In this document: piece by piece, positions 43,591 through 51,939 of the stretch
How positions within the stretch are numbered: position 1 is the stretch's first letter
Layout of the letters: the number at the start of each line of letters is the position of its first letter
Position numbers and translations under genes: made by a program
Notes under the pieces: generated by a model
The model's input: the letters and a program-made list of their open reading frames with translations, nothing else
What the model was told of the DNA's origin: nothing
Databases searched by the model: none
DNA from: JBDWFY01 sp965275915
Lineage (GTDB): Bacteria; Pseudomonadota; Alphaproteobacteria; Rhizobiales; Stappiaceae
Direction of reading: 5' to 3'
DNA: 64,000 nucleotides
Assembly (NCBI GenBank): GCA_965275915.1
Contig: CBDHYI010000007.1
Coordinates: forward strand, 930,001-994,000

Positions 43591-44632
43591 GGTCGACCTC
43601 CGAGGGGAGCGGTGCGTCCGGACGGATCAGCCCTTCACCGCGAAGGTCGGACCACAGAGCAGCCGGGATCGGTGTTTCGAAAACATCGACATTGGCACGC
43701 ACCTCGTGTGCGCTGACCGCGCCGGGGATGACGGTCTTGACGTTCGGATGACCCGAAACGAATTGAAGGGCGGCAGCAATCAGCGGCGTGTCATGAGCCT
43801 TGCAGACCGCCTCGATCTTGCTCACATGCTCCAGAACTTCAGGTGATGCGTCAGCGTAATTGTATTTGGCGCCGGGCACCGGTCCGGTCGCCAGAATGCC
43901 CGAATTGTAAGGGCCGCCGAGAATGATGCCGACATCGCGTTTCTCGCACAGCGGAAGGAAACTCTCCAGCGCTTCCTGCTCCAGCAATGTGTAGCGGCCG
44001 GCCAGCAGGAACCCGTCGAAGTCGCCGAGCCCGAGCAGTTTCTCGCAGACCTGCCATTCGTTGACGCCGGCACCGATAGCGGCGACATCGCCCGCATCCC
44101 GCAACTCGCACAAGGCGCGATACCCGCCGCCGTCGAAGAGTTCTTTCACCTTGGCGTCGCTCGCTTCCTGCGAGCCCTGCGAAAAGACACATACGTCGTG
44201 CACCAGCAGAATATCGGCATTGGCAACGTCCAGGCGCTCGCGGCTCGCCTCATAGCTGCGCATGACGCCGTCATAGGTGTAGTCGAAGACGATGCGTTTT
44301 TGCGGCACGTCGACAAAGGCTTCCGGCGTGACCTCATCCGGTTCGCAGTCAAGGAGCAGACGGCCGATCTTCGTTGAGAGTTGTACATTGTCACGGCCAA
44401 ACCGCTTAAGAGCCTCGCCGAACCGCTCCTCCGAGCGCCCGAGCCCGTATTGCGGCGCGGTGTCGAAATAGCGGATGCCGGCATCGAAGGCCGCCTGAAG
44501 TGCGGCCTGTGCATCGTCCTCGGAGACTTTACGATAAAGATTGCCCAGGGGTGCGCCACCGAATCCCATCCCTGTCAGGGGAACCGGCCGTTTCGTACGG
44601 GCGTTCAAGAGTGTGGTGTCGGTGACCTTCAT
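43580..44632 (-). CDS. Aldo-keto reductase, L-fucose (D-threo-aldose) 1-dehydrogenase-like
   Basis: 350 aa. AKR catalytic residues: Asp and Tyr in YFDTAPQYGLGRSE, Lys in LSTKIGRLL, His in DILLVHDV. The long insert ESF and the DGVMRSYEASRERL segment are typical of the D-threo-aldose 1-dehydrogenase / pyridoxal dehydrogenase branch. It should oxidise L-fucose to fuconolactone with NAD(P)+. The overlapping fucU fragment, the dehydratase and the SDR across the divergent region support fucose as substrate. Follows the GntR gene by 14 bp. Confidence 0.83.
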   Translation of the reverse strand: MKVTDTTLLNARTKRPVPLTGMGFGGAPLGNLYRKVSEDDAQAALQAAFDAGIRYFDTAPQYGLGRSEERFGEALKRFGRDNVQLSTKIGRLLLDCEPDEVTPEAFVDVPQKRIVFDYTYDGVMRSYEASRERLDVANADILLVHDVCVFSQGSQEASDAKVKELFDGGGYRALCELRDAGDVAAIGAGVNEWQVCEKLLGLGDFDGFLLAGRYTLLEQEALESFLPLCEKRDVGIILGGPYNSGILATGPVPGAKYNYADASPEVLEHVSKIEAVCKAHDTPLIAAALQFVSGHPNVKTVIPGAVSAHEVRANVDVFETPIPAALWSDLRGEGLIRPDAPLPSEVDHAA

Positions 44633-44646
44633 GCGGGTTTCCTGTG

Positions 44647-45357
44647 TTATCGGGATTGAAAGAGTTCTGGTCGGGTCTTTGCCAGCGCCTCGATGCGCGG
44701 CATCAGTTGATCGAGGTGGTATCGCATGGCGCGCCGCGCGGCTTCCGGATTCCGGACGCGAATGGCCTCCGCAACGGCTTGATGTTCTTCAAGCGTTTCC
44801 GTTGCGCGGCCAGGGGTCGGCAGCAGCAGCAGCCGCGCCCGGGACACCTGCAGCGAAACCATGCGCGCAACCGCCTTTAGGCGGGCATAACCGGTGAACC
44901 GCATCAAAAGCGCGTGAAATTCTTCATCGGTCTGGTAGAAGCCGGCAAAGTCCAGATCCTCAACCAGAAGCGTCTGCAGGCGCATGTTCCGGTTGATCTG
45001 AGCCATCTGGTCCTCGGTGCGGTCTTCAGCGACCTTTTCCACCGCGGCAAGTTCCAGTGCCTGGCGCAGAAACGTCCCCTCGCGAATGTCTTCTATTGAA
45101 AAGTAAGCGACACGCGTTCCGGACTGCGGAATCACATCCACCAGACCTTCATTTGCGAGGCGCGCGATCGCTTCGGCCACCGGGGACCTCGAAACGCCGA
45201 GTTTCTCGCAGATCGGTCCCTTGCGCACAACTTCCCCCGGAAGGAACTGCAGCGACAGGATCGCTTCCTGGAGCGCCAGATAGACCCTCTGGGCAAGCGA
45301 TCCTTCAAAGGCGCCAATGTCCTTCAGGTCGATCACGTCAATTTCGGAATTCGTCAT
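44647..45357 (-). CDS. GntR-family (FCD) regulator of the fucose oxidation genes
   Basis: 236 aa from ATG at 45357 (AAAGGA 7 bp upstream; another ATG at 45363). N-terminal winged helix at ~15-80 (GEVVRKGPICEKLGVSRSP, ARLANEGLVDV), C-terminal FCD domain with His/Asp metal-site candidates (DEEFHALLMRF). It should bind the perfect palindrome 15 bp upstream of its own start and control both its operon and the divergent dehydratase operon, probably released by a sugar acid or fucose metabolite. Confidence 0.88.
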   Translation of the reverse strand: MTNSEIDVIDLKDIGAFEGSLAQRVYLALQEAILSLQFLPGEVVRKGPICEKLGVSRSPVAEAIARLANEGLVDVIPQSGTRVAYFSIEDIREGTFLRQALELAAVEKVAEDRTEDQMAQINRNMRLQTLLVEDLDFAGFYQTDEEFHALLMRFTGYARLKAVARMVSLQVSRARLLLLPTPGRATETLEEHQAVAEAIRVRNPEAARRAMRYHLDQLMPRIEALAKTRPELFQSR

Positions 45358-45371
45358 GAGCATCCTTTGTT

Positions 45372-45391
45372 AACTAACATGTTAGTTGACA
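45372..45391. promoter_or_regulatory. Palindromic operator AACTAACATGTTAGTT overlapping a promoter
   Basis: A perfect 16-bp palindrome at 45372-45387 in the divergent region between the GntR gene and the dehydratase gene. On the plus strand its right end overlaps TTGACA (45386-45391), a consensus -35, so a bound repressor would block the dehydratase promoter. The -10 is weak and not fixed. Confidence 0.72.
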
Positions 45392-45463
45392 TAGCTTGCA
45401 AGTCAAGCTACTTCTGCCGGCCTGACTATAATAAACAGCCACAAAAGTGGAGACGACAGCAGG

Positions 45464-47002
45464 GTGGAATACACGAAAATGACAGGGAGCGATGTTCTGA
45501 AGCTGCGGGGCAATGACAATGTCGTCATCGCTCTGCGCGCGCTTCCAGTCGGTTCCACACCGGACGGTGTGCCCGCACCTTTATCCGCTCCCATAACCCA
45601 GGGGCACAAGATTGCATGCTCAACGATTGCCGCCGGCCAGGACGTTCTGCGTTACGGCCAGATCATCGGTCAGGCAAAGACCCGGATAAATCCCGGCGAG
45701 CATGTCCACACCCATAATCTCGGCATGACCTCCCACAGCCTGCAGGACCATGAGTTCGCAACTCAGAACGAACCCCTGCAGCCCATCACCGATCGGCGGA
45801 CATTCCAGGGCTATCACCGGGCGGACGGAAGGGTCGGAACCCGCAACTACATCGGTATCCTGACGTCGGTGAACTGCTCGGGGTCCGTAGCGCGGTTCGT
45901 TGCCGAAGCCGCTGAAATGACCGGACTTCTGGACGCCTATCCGAATGTGGACGGCATCGTTCCGATCGTGCATGGCACCGGCTGCGGTATGTCGGGGGAA
46001 AATGAGGGCTACGAGGTCCTGTTCAGAACGCTGTCCGGGTATGCCCAGCACCCGAATTTCGGTGGTATTCTCCTGATCGGACTGGGTTGCGAAGTAATGC
46101 AAGTCTCCAGTCTTGTTGGTGGCCGGCCGATCCGCGCGGACGGTGCTTTGCGCTACATGACAATCCAGCATGAGGGCGGTACCCGCAAAACCATTGAAAA
46201 GGCGCTGTCAGAGCTGCGCGGAATTGCTGAAATCGCGAACACGGCTTTAAGAGAGACTGCGCCGGTCAGCGGGATTACCGTCGGCATGCAGTGCGGCGGT
46301 TCGGACGGTTACTCCGGCGTTTCGGCCAACCCAGCCCTGGGATATGCCTCGGATCTTTTGGTGCGTCACGGCGGAACCACCATTCTTTCGGAAACACCCG
46401 AAATCTACGGTGCCGAACACCTGCTGACACGCCGCGCCCTTTCGGTTGAGGTGGGAAAGAAGCTCATCGAACGCATTCACTGGTGGGAAGATTATACCGC
46501 CCGCAATGGCGGCGAGATGGACAACAATCCAAGCCCCGGCAACAAGCGCGGCGGATTGACGACCATCCTGGAAAAGTCCCTGGGCGCCGTCGCCAAGGGC
46601 GGTGCGGCCCCGCTGACGGATGTCTATCAGTTCGGCGAAATTATCGACAAGAAAGGGTTCGTTTTCATGGACAGTCCAGGCTTCGATCCCTGTTCCGTCA
46701 CAGGCCAGGTAGCGTCGGGCGCCAATCTGATCATCTTCACCACCGGGCGCGGTTCGGTTTCCGGATACAAGCCCACGCCCTGCATCAAGCTGGCGACGAA
46801 TTCGGAAATGTATCGGCGCATGTCGGAGGATATGGACCTCAACTGCGGCGACGTCGTCACCGACGGCGTCAGCATCGAAGCAAAGGGCGAGGAGCTTTTC
46901 GAGCTGATGATCCGCGTCGCTTCCGGAGAACAGACCAAGAGCGAGGAACTCGGCTTTGGTGGTGCGGAATTCGTGCCGTGGCAGATCGGAGCTGTGATGT
47001 GA
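45464..47002 (+). CDS. UxaA-family sugar-acid dehydratase (altronate/fuconate type)
   Basis: 512 aa; GTG at 45464 or ATG at 45479. N-terminal SAF-like domain (DNVVIALRALPVGS, GEHVHTHNLGM) plus C-terminal catalytic domain (NYIGILTSVNCSGS, HGTGCGMSG, GMQCGGSDGYSGVSANPALG, NPSPGNKRGGLTTI), as in full-length UxaA. The conserved Cys and His residues probably bind an iron or other metal. UxaA dehydrates altronate; in this context the substrate should be L-fuconate, giving 2-keto-3-deoxy-L-fuconate. Its stop overlaps the SDR start by one base. Substrate is inference from neighbours. Confidence 0.82.
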   Translation: MEYTKMTGSDVLKLRGNDNVVIALRALPVGSTPDGVPAPLSAPITQGHKIACSTIAAGQDVLRYGQIIGQAKTRINPGEHVHTHNLGMTSHSLQDHEFATQNEPLQPITDRRTFQGYHRADGRVGTRNYIGILTSVNCSGSVARFVAEAAEMTGLLDAYPNVDGIVPIVHGTGCGMSGENEGYEVLFRTLSGYAQHPNFGGILLIGLGCEVMQVSSLVGGRPIRADGALRYMTIQHEGGTRKTIEKALSELRGIAEIANTALRETAPVSGITVGMQCGGSDGYSGVSANPALGYASDLLVRHGGTTILSETPEIYGAEHLLTRRALSVEVGKKLIERIHWWEDYTARNGGEMDNNPSPGNKRGGLTTILEKSLGAVAKGGAAPLTDVYQFGEIIDKKGFVFMDSPGFDPCSVTGQVASGANLIIFTTGRGSVSGYKPTPCIKLATNSEMYRRMSEDMDLNCGDVVTDGVSIEAKGEELFELMIRVASGEQTKSEELGFGGAEFVPWQIGAVM

Positions 47003-47739
47003 TGCGGCTGCAGGGAAAGACCATTCTCATTACCGCGGCGGGCCAGGGTATGGGCCGGGCGAGCGCGATTGCCTGCGCTGCCGAGGGCGCAAGGGTGATC
47101 GCCACGGACCGGAACGCGTCCCTGTTGGAGGGGCTCGACGGCATGGAATGCCGAGCCCTCGATGTTACCGATTCCAAGGCGATTAACGCGATGGCGGCGG
47201 ATTTGCCGGACCTTGACGGACTCTTCAACGTCGCCGGCTTCGTGCATCACGGAACACTTCTCGACATATCCGATGACGACTGGGCGTTCAGCTTCGACCT
47301 GAACGTCACCTCCATGATGCGCCTGACGCGCGCCTGTCTTGCCGGTATGCTGCGGCGGGCGGAGGTGACGGGTTCCGTTTCCATCGTCAACATGGCCTCC
47401 ATGGCCAGCTCGATTAAGGGCTTTCCTTTCCGGTCGGCCTATGGCGCCACGAAGGCCGCAGTGATCGGCCTGACAAAGGGCATTGCCGCCGATTTTGTGT
47501 CTCGGGGCGTACGTTGTAACGCCGTGTGTCCGGGCACCGTGGACACGCCCTCCCTGCGCAGCCGGATCGACACAGCGCCGGACCCGGTTCAGGCCGAAAA
47601 GGATTTCATTTCAAGGCAGCCCATGGGGCGTCTGGCGGTTGCTGGCGATATTACGCCCCTGGCCGTCTTTCTCATGTCCGATGAAAGCCAGTTCATCACG
47701 GGTCAGGCCCTTCTGGTCGACGGCGGCGTGACAATTTGA
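47002..47739 (+). CDS. SDR, probable 2-keto-3-deoxy-L-fuconate dehydrogenase
   Basis: 245 aa. NAD-binding motif TAAGQGMGRA at the N-terminus, NVAGFVH in the core, catalytic Ser in NMASMASSIKG and the pair in AYGATKA. It resembles the DHRS6/BDH2-like SDRs that include 2-keto-3-deoxy-L-fuconate dehydrogenase, which forms 2,4-diketo-3-deoxy-L-fuconate. Start ATG at 47002 overlaps the dehydratase stop. No hydrolase that would cleave the diketo product is visible in the window. Confidence 0.83.
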   Translation: MRLQGKTILITAAGQGMGRASAIACAAEGARVIATDRNASLLEGLDGMECRALDVTDSKAINAMAADLPDLDGLFNVAGFVHHGTLLDISDDDWAFSFDLNVTSMMRLTRACLAGMLRRAEVTGSVSIVNMASMASSIKGFPFRSAYGATKAAVIGLTKGIAADFVSRGVRCNAVCPGTVDTPSLRSRIDTAPDPVQAEKDFISRQPMGRLAVAGDITPLAVFLMSDESQFITGQALLVDGGVTI

Positions 47740-47759
47740 GACCGGCCTTGGGGGGAGTT

Positions 47760-49286
47760 GTGACACCGATCGTCAAAATGACAGGCATCGACAAGCGCTT
47801 TCCGGGCGTCCACGCCCTGAAGAACGTGCAATTCGAGCTGGAGGCCGGCGAGGTCCACGCCCTGATGGGAGAGAACGGAGCCGGCAAATCCACACTGATG
47901 AAGATTCTCGCCGGGATCTATCGGTGCGATGCCGGCGAACTGCTGATCGATGGCGAGAGCGTGGAATTCGATTCCCCGCGGGCGTCGCAGGATCGGGGCA
48001 TCGGCATCATTCACCAGGAACTCAGCCTGATGAATGACCTGACCACGGCACAGAATATCTTCATCGGACGGGAGCCGCGCAGGCGTTTCGGCCGGCTCGA
48101 CGAAGCTCTGCTGAACCGGAATGCGGCCGAAATTTTTGCATCGATGAATCTCAAGCTCGATCCGAAGGCGAATGTCGGCGGTCTGACGATTGCGAAGCAG
48201 CAGATGGTCGAGATCGCCAAGGCTCTGTCCTACGAGTCGCGCGTCCTGATTATGGACGAGCCGACAGCGGCGCTGAACGACGCCGAGATCGCCGAACTCT
48301 TCATCATTATCAATCGTCTGAAGGCCGAAGGCGTCGGCATCATCTATATCAGCCACAAGATGGATGAGCTGAAGCGGATCGCCGACCGCGTCACCGTCAT
48401 GCGCGATGGCGAATATGTTGCGACCGTCGGGGCCGCCGATACGTCCATTTCCAGCATTATTGCCATGATGGTGGGGCGTGAGGTGAAGGAGGAGCCGGTG
48501 GAGGCGCCGGATCTATCGGACGCCGGAATCGCGCTGGAAGTGTCGGGTCTGTCACGCGGCAGGGAAATCCGCGATGTCGGTTTTACCCTTCGCAAGGGCG
48601 AGATCCTCGGCTTTGCCGGATTGATGGGTGCGGGCCGCACGGAGGTAGCGCGCGCCATTTTCGGCGCCGACCCGAAAGACGCGGGCTCGATCCGTGTTCA
48701 CGGAAAGGACGTTTCCGTGAACACGCCGCACGACGCCGTTGCGGCGGGGATCGGGTACCTGTCCGAGGACCGAAAGCATTTCGGCCTGGCGACCGGCATG
48801 AATGTGCGGGACAATATCGCCCTTGCCTCCATGAAGACGTTCACCGGCCGGGGCGGCGTCCTCAACGAGGGCGCGATGCGCAAGGCCGCGCAGGACTATA
48901 TACGCAAACTCGGTATCCGCACGCCCTCCGACACCCAGGAAGTCAGGCTTCTTTCAGGTGGCAATCAGCAAAAGACGGTCATTGCAAAGTGGCTGCTCAA
49001 GGACTGCGACATCCTCATTTTCGACGAACCCACGCGCGGTATCGATGTCGGGGCGAAATCAGAAATCTACAAACTCCTGGAAAGCCTGGCGGCAGAAGGC
49101 AAGGCCGTTATCGTGATTTCGTCGGAACTTCCGGAAATCATGCGACTCAGCCACCGGATCGCGGTGATGTGCGAGGGACGGCTGACCGGAATCCTGCCGG
49201 GCGGCAAGGACACGACACAAGAACAGATCATGCAGCTTGCCACGCAGCGCGAGGCGGCCATGCAACCAACGGGGAGAACACCGTGA
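47760..49286 (+). CDS. Sugar ABC transporter ATPase, two-domain RbsA type
   Basis: 508 aa from GTG at 47760 (GGGGGGAG upstream; TTG at 47736 is an alternative overlapping the SDR stop). Domain 1 has Walker A GENGAGKST and a normal Walker B (VLIMDEPTAAL). Domain 2 has the degenerate Walker A GLMGAGRTE typical of RbsA, with LSGGNQQKT and ILIFDEPTRGID. It drives import through the following permease. The operon context suggests L-fucose as cargo. Confidence 0.92.
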   Translation: MTPIVKMTGIDKRFPGVHALKNVQFELEAGEVHALMGENGAGKSTLMKILAGIYRCDAGELLIDGESVEFDSPRASQDRGIGIIHQELSLMNDLTTAQNIFIGREPRRRFGRLDEALLNRNAAEIFASMNLKLDPKANVGGLTIAKQQMVEIAKALSYESRVLIMDEPTAALNDAEIAELFIIINRLKAEGVGIIYISHKMDELKRIADRVTVMRDGEYVATVGAADTSISSIIAMMVGREVKEEPVEAPDLSDAGIALEVSGLSRGREIRDVGFTLRKGEILGFAGLMGAGRTEVARAIFGADPKDAGSIRVHGKDVSVNTPHDAVAAGIGYLSEDRKHFGLATGMNVRDNIALASMKTFTGRGGVLNEGAMRKAAQDYIRKLGIRTPSDTQEVRLLSGGNQQKTVIAKWLLKDCDILIFDEPTRGIDVGAKSEIYKLLESLAAEGKAVIVISSELPEIMRLSHRIAVMCEGRLTGILPGGKDTTQEQIMQLATQREAAMQPTGRTP

Positions 49287-50290
49287 AGACCGTGGAGGAA
49301 ACGAAGCCGGTCAATCTGCTTTCAAGATTAGCCGACACCGGTGCGCATCAGAAACTGCTCGCCTTCGCGTCCCTAATCGCGCTGCTGATTGCTTTTTCGA
49401 TCGCTTCGCCGAATTTCATGCAGACATCGAACATGATCGCGATCCTGCAGGCAACATCCGTCAACGGCGTTCTGGCGGTCGCCGCAACGCTGGTGATCAT
49501 CACCGGCGGCATCGACCTTTCGGTCGGAACACTCATGACATTCTGTGCCGTCATTGCCGGTGTTGTGCTGACCTTTGCGGGCATGCCGCTGCCGCTGGGC
49601 GTACTTGCGGCCATCGCGGCCGGCGCTTTCTGCGGGCTGTGTTCGGGGACCTTCGTTGCCAAAATGAAGATCCCGCCCTTCATTGCGACATTGGGCATGA
49701 TGCTGATCCTGAAGGGCCTGTCGCTGGTAATCTCCGGAACCCGGCCGATCTACTTCAACGACACGCCCGGTTTCGATCAGATTTCGCGCGGGTCGCTGAT
49801 CGGCGAGGTCATCCCGGCGTTACCGATCCCGAATGGCGTTCTGATCCTTTTTCTCGTTGCGATCGCAGCGTCCTACATTCTCGGGCGCACTGTGCTCGGC
49901 CGCTATACCTTCGCGCTCGGTTCGAACGAGGAGGCGGTGCGTCTTTCCGGCGTCAATACCGATGCCTGGAAAATGGCGATCTACGCTCTTGCCGGCAGTA
50001 TCTGCGGCATCGCCGGCATTCTGATCGCCTCGCGGCTTAACTCCGCCCAACCCGCCTTGGGGCTCGGCTATGAGCTGGAGGCCATCGCGGCCGTCGTTAT
50101 CGGCGGTACGTCCCTGTCGGGCGGCCGAGGCACCATTATCGGAACGCTGATCGGAGCACTGATCATGGCTGTTCTGACGAACGGCTTGCGTGTCCTGTCT
50201 GTCGCGCAGGAATGGCAGACGGTCGTGACGGGCGCGATCATCATCTTGGCCGTCTATGCCGACATGGCTCGGCGCAGGCAGTCGAAGTGA
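49283..50290 (+). CDS. Sugar ABC transporter permease, RbsC type
   Basis: 335 aa from GTG at 49283, overlapping the ATPase stop by 4 bp. About nine to ten hydrophobic spans; family segments include NGVLAVAATLVIITGGIDLS, GTFVAKMKIPPFIATLGMM, YTFALGSNEEAVRLSGVN and AVVIGGTSLSGGRGTI. Forms the channel with itself as a homodimer. Follows the CUT2 gene order A-C-B. Confidence 0.92.
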   Translation: MKTVEETKPVNLLSRLADTGAHQKLLAFASLIALLIAFSIASPNFMQTSNMIAILQATSVNGVLAVAATLVIITGGIDLSVGTLMTFCAVIAGVVLTFAGMPLPLGVLAAIAAGAFCGLCSGTFVAKMKIPPFIATLGMMLILKGLSLVISGTRPIYFNDTPGFDQISRGSLIGEVIPALPIPNGVLILFLVAIAASYILGRTVLGRYTFALGSNEEAVRLSGVNTDAWKMAIYALAGSICGIAGILIASRLNSAQPALGLGYELEAIAAVVIGGTSLSGGRGTIIGTLIGALIMAVLTNGLRVLSVAQEWQTVVTGAIIILAVYADMARRRQSK

Positions 50291-50361
50291 ATAGCAATAA
50301 GAGAACGGTTGACGTTCCGGATTGAAGACAACTGACGAAGTGAAATAAAGGAGGAATATCA

Positions 50362-51306
50362 ATGTTTTCACGACGTTTTGTAATTGGTGCAATCGGTGCG
50401 CTTGCTCTGTCGGTGCCGGGAGGTGCCGCAGTCGCGGACGAGATGTATATCCCGCTGGTCTCCAAAGGGTTTCAGCACCAGTTCTGGCAGGCTGTGAAGC
50501 TGGGTGCCGAAAAGGCCGCGAAAGAGGAAGGTGTCCGGATCACCTTCGAGGGACCGGATAACGAGACCATGGTCGACCGTCAGATCGACATGCTTGCCGC
50601 AGCCCTTGCCAACAAGCCGTCAGCGCTCGGTTTTGCGGCCCTGGACAGCCAGGCAGCCATTCCGCTGCTACGTCAGGCGCAGGAAGCCGGCATTCCCGTT
50701 GTTGCCTTTGATAGCGGCGTCGACAGCGACATTCCGATCGCAACCGCCACCACCAACAATGTTGCCGCTGCCAGCCTTGCTGCCGACAAGATGGCCGAAA
50801 AAATCGGCGGCAAGGGCAAGGTCGCCGTTGTGGCGCACGATCAGACCAGCCGTACCGGCATCGACCGTCGTGACGGTTTCGTAAATCGGATTGCCGATAA
50901 GTATCAGCATATCGAGATCGTGACGGTTCAATACGGCCAGGGCGACCACCTGAAATCGACCGAAGTAACCAAGGCGATCCTGACGGCAAATCCTGATCTG
51001 AAAGGCATCTTCGGGACGAATGAAGGCTCCGCGATCGGGGTTGTCAACGGCGTTCAGGAACTGGGCAAAACGGATTTGGTGATCATCGGCTACGACTCAG
51101 GCAAGGCGCAAAAGGATGCGATCAAGAGCGGCCTGATGGCCGGCGCCATCACCCAGAACCCGGTCGGCATCGGTTATGAAACCGTCAAGGCCGCCATTGC
51201 CGCAACAAAGGGCCAGAAAGTACCGAAGCTGATCGATACCGGCTTCTTCTATTACGATGCGTCCAACATTGACGATCCGGAAATCGCTGCCGTTCTTTAC
51301 GACTGA
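50362..51306 (+). CDS. Periplasmic sugar-binding protein, RbsB type
   Basis: 314 aa, ATG after AAAGGAGGA. Signal peptide in residues 1-27 (IGALALSVPGGAAVA). Periplasmic-binding-protein-like domain (IPLVSKGFQHQFWQAVKLGAEKAA-type start; VVAFDSGVDSD; GTNEGSAIG). It captures a monosaccharide, probably L-fucose, for the RbsA/RbsC-type importer. It is last in the operon and followed by a very stable hairpin. Confidence 0.92.
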   Translation: MFSRRFVIGAIGALALSVPGGAAVADEMYIPLVSKGFQHQFWQAVKLGAEKAAKEEGVRITFEGPDNETMVDRQIDMLAAALANKPSALGFAALDSQAAIPLLRQAQEAGIPVVAFDSGVDSDIPIATATTNNVAAASLAADKMAEKIGGKGKVAVVAHDQTSRTGIDRRDGFVNRIADKYQHIEIVTVQYGQGDHLKSTEVTKAILTANPDLKGIFGTNEGSAIGVVNGVQELGKTDLVIIGYDSGKAQKDAIKSGLMAGAITQNPVGIGYETVKAAIAATKGQKVPKLIDTGFFYYDASNIDDPEIAAVLYD

Positions 51307-51325
51307 TCGATTTCAGACCGTCGCA

Positions 51326-51353
51326 CCGGCCCGGCAGGAAACTGCCGGGCCGG
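51326..51353 (+). terminator. Very stable hairpin after the RbsB-type gene
   Basis: CCGGCCCGGCAG and CTGCCGGGCCGG pair perfectly (12 bp) around a GAAA tetraloop, 20 bp after the stop. Only a weak T-rich tail (TTGGCATTT) follows, so it may serve as terminator, mRNA stabiliser or both. Confidence 0.7.
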
Positions 51354-51939
51354 TTGGCATTTGAGTGTAATGATTTTGTGAATTTCCGGTTCCGGCGCTG
51401 CCACATCGTTTATTTGGCAATGATATTTTGTGCGGCGGCGGGTCACGATCAACTCCGCGTCGGGTTACAAGAATCATGGCTGCCCGATTCAAAAGCGGTA
51501 ACGAATGCGGCAAGGCTTTCAGCCGATGGCTTCGCTGCAGCATTTCGTGCCGATCTTGTCACTGTACGAAACCTCTTCGTCGTTTCCACGCCACTCGCTC
51601 AACAGCACAAATTCGAATTGATCGACTTCAGACCATGGCCGAGCGGAAAGCCATGCATGCTGGCTCGCATGTTGTCTTGCAGCATCGGCTTCATGACATT
51701 CATGAACATTGCATCCCACGGATGGTGACGGATCGGCTCGACTGCGGAGGGATCGGCTGTCGCCCAAGACTTGCAAAACGATAGGTGAGAACGGTTTCGC
51801 CAGTTGAGCGGTCCATCAACATGTAACCGGCAAAGCCGGGATTCATGGTGATAAATGTGCACGATTGTCATCGAGCCATTGGCGCAAGCCAGAGATTTCC
51901 CGATGGTCTAGGGTATAGCCCCAGGGAGGACTGGCCGAC
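51354..51939. other. Gap with possible decayed minus-strand coding sequence
   Basis: No intact gene. On the minus strand, fragments starting at 51846 (MNPGFAGYMLMDRSTGETV, then LTYRF) and, in another frame, near 51650-51560 (EVDQFEFVLLSEWRGNDEE) look protein-like and vaguely recall a small monooxygenase of the antibiotic-biosynthesis type broken by frameshifts. The evidence is weak. The part just before 51940 holds the GH116 ribosome-binding site AGGGAGGA. Confidence 0.3.
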
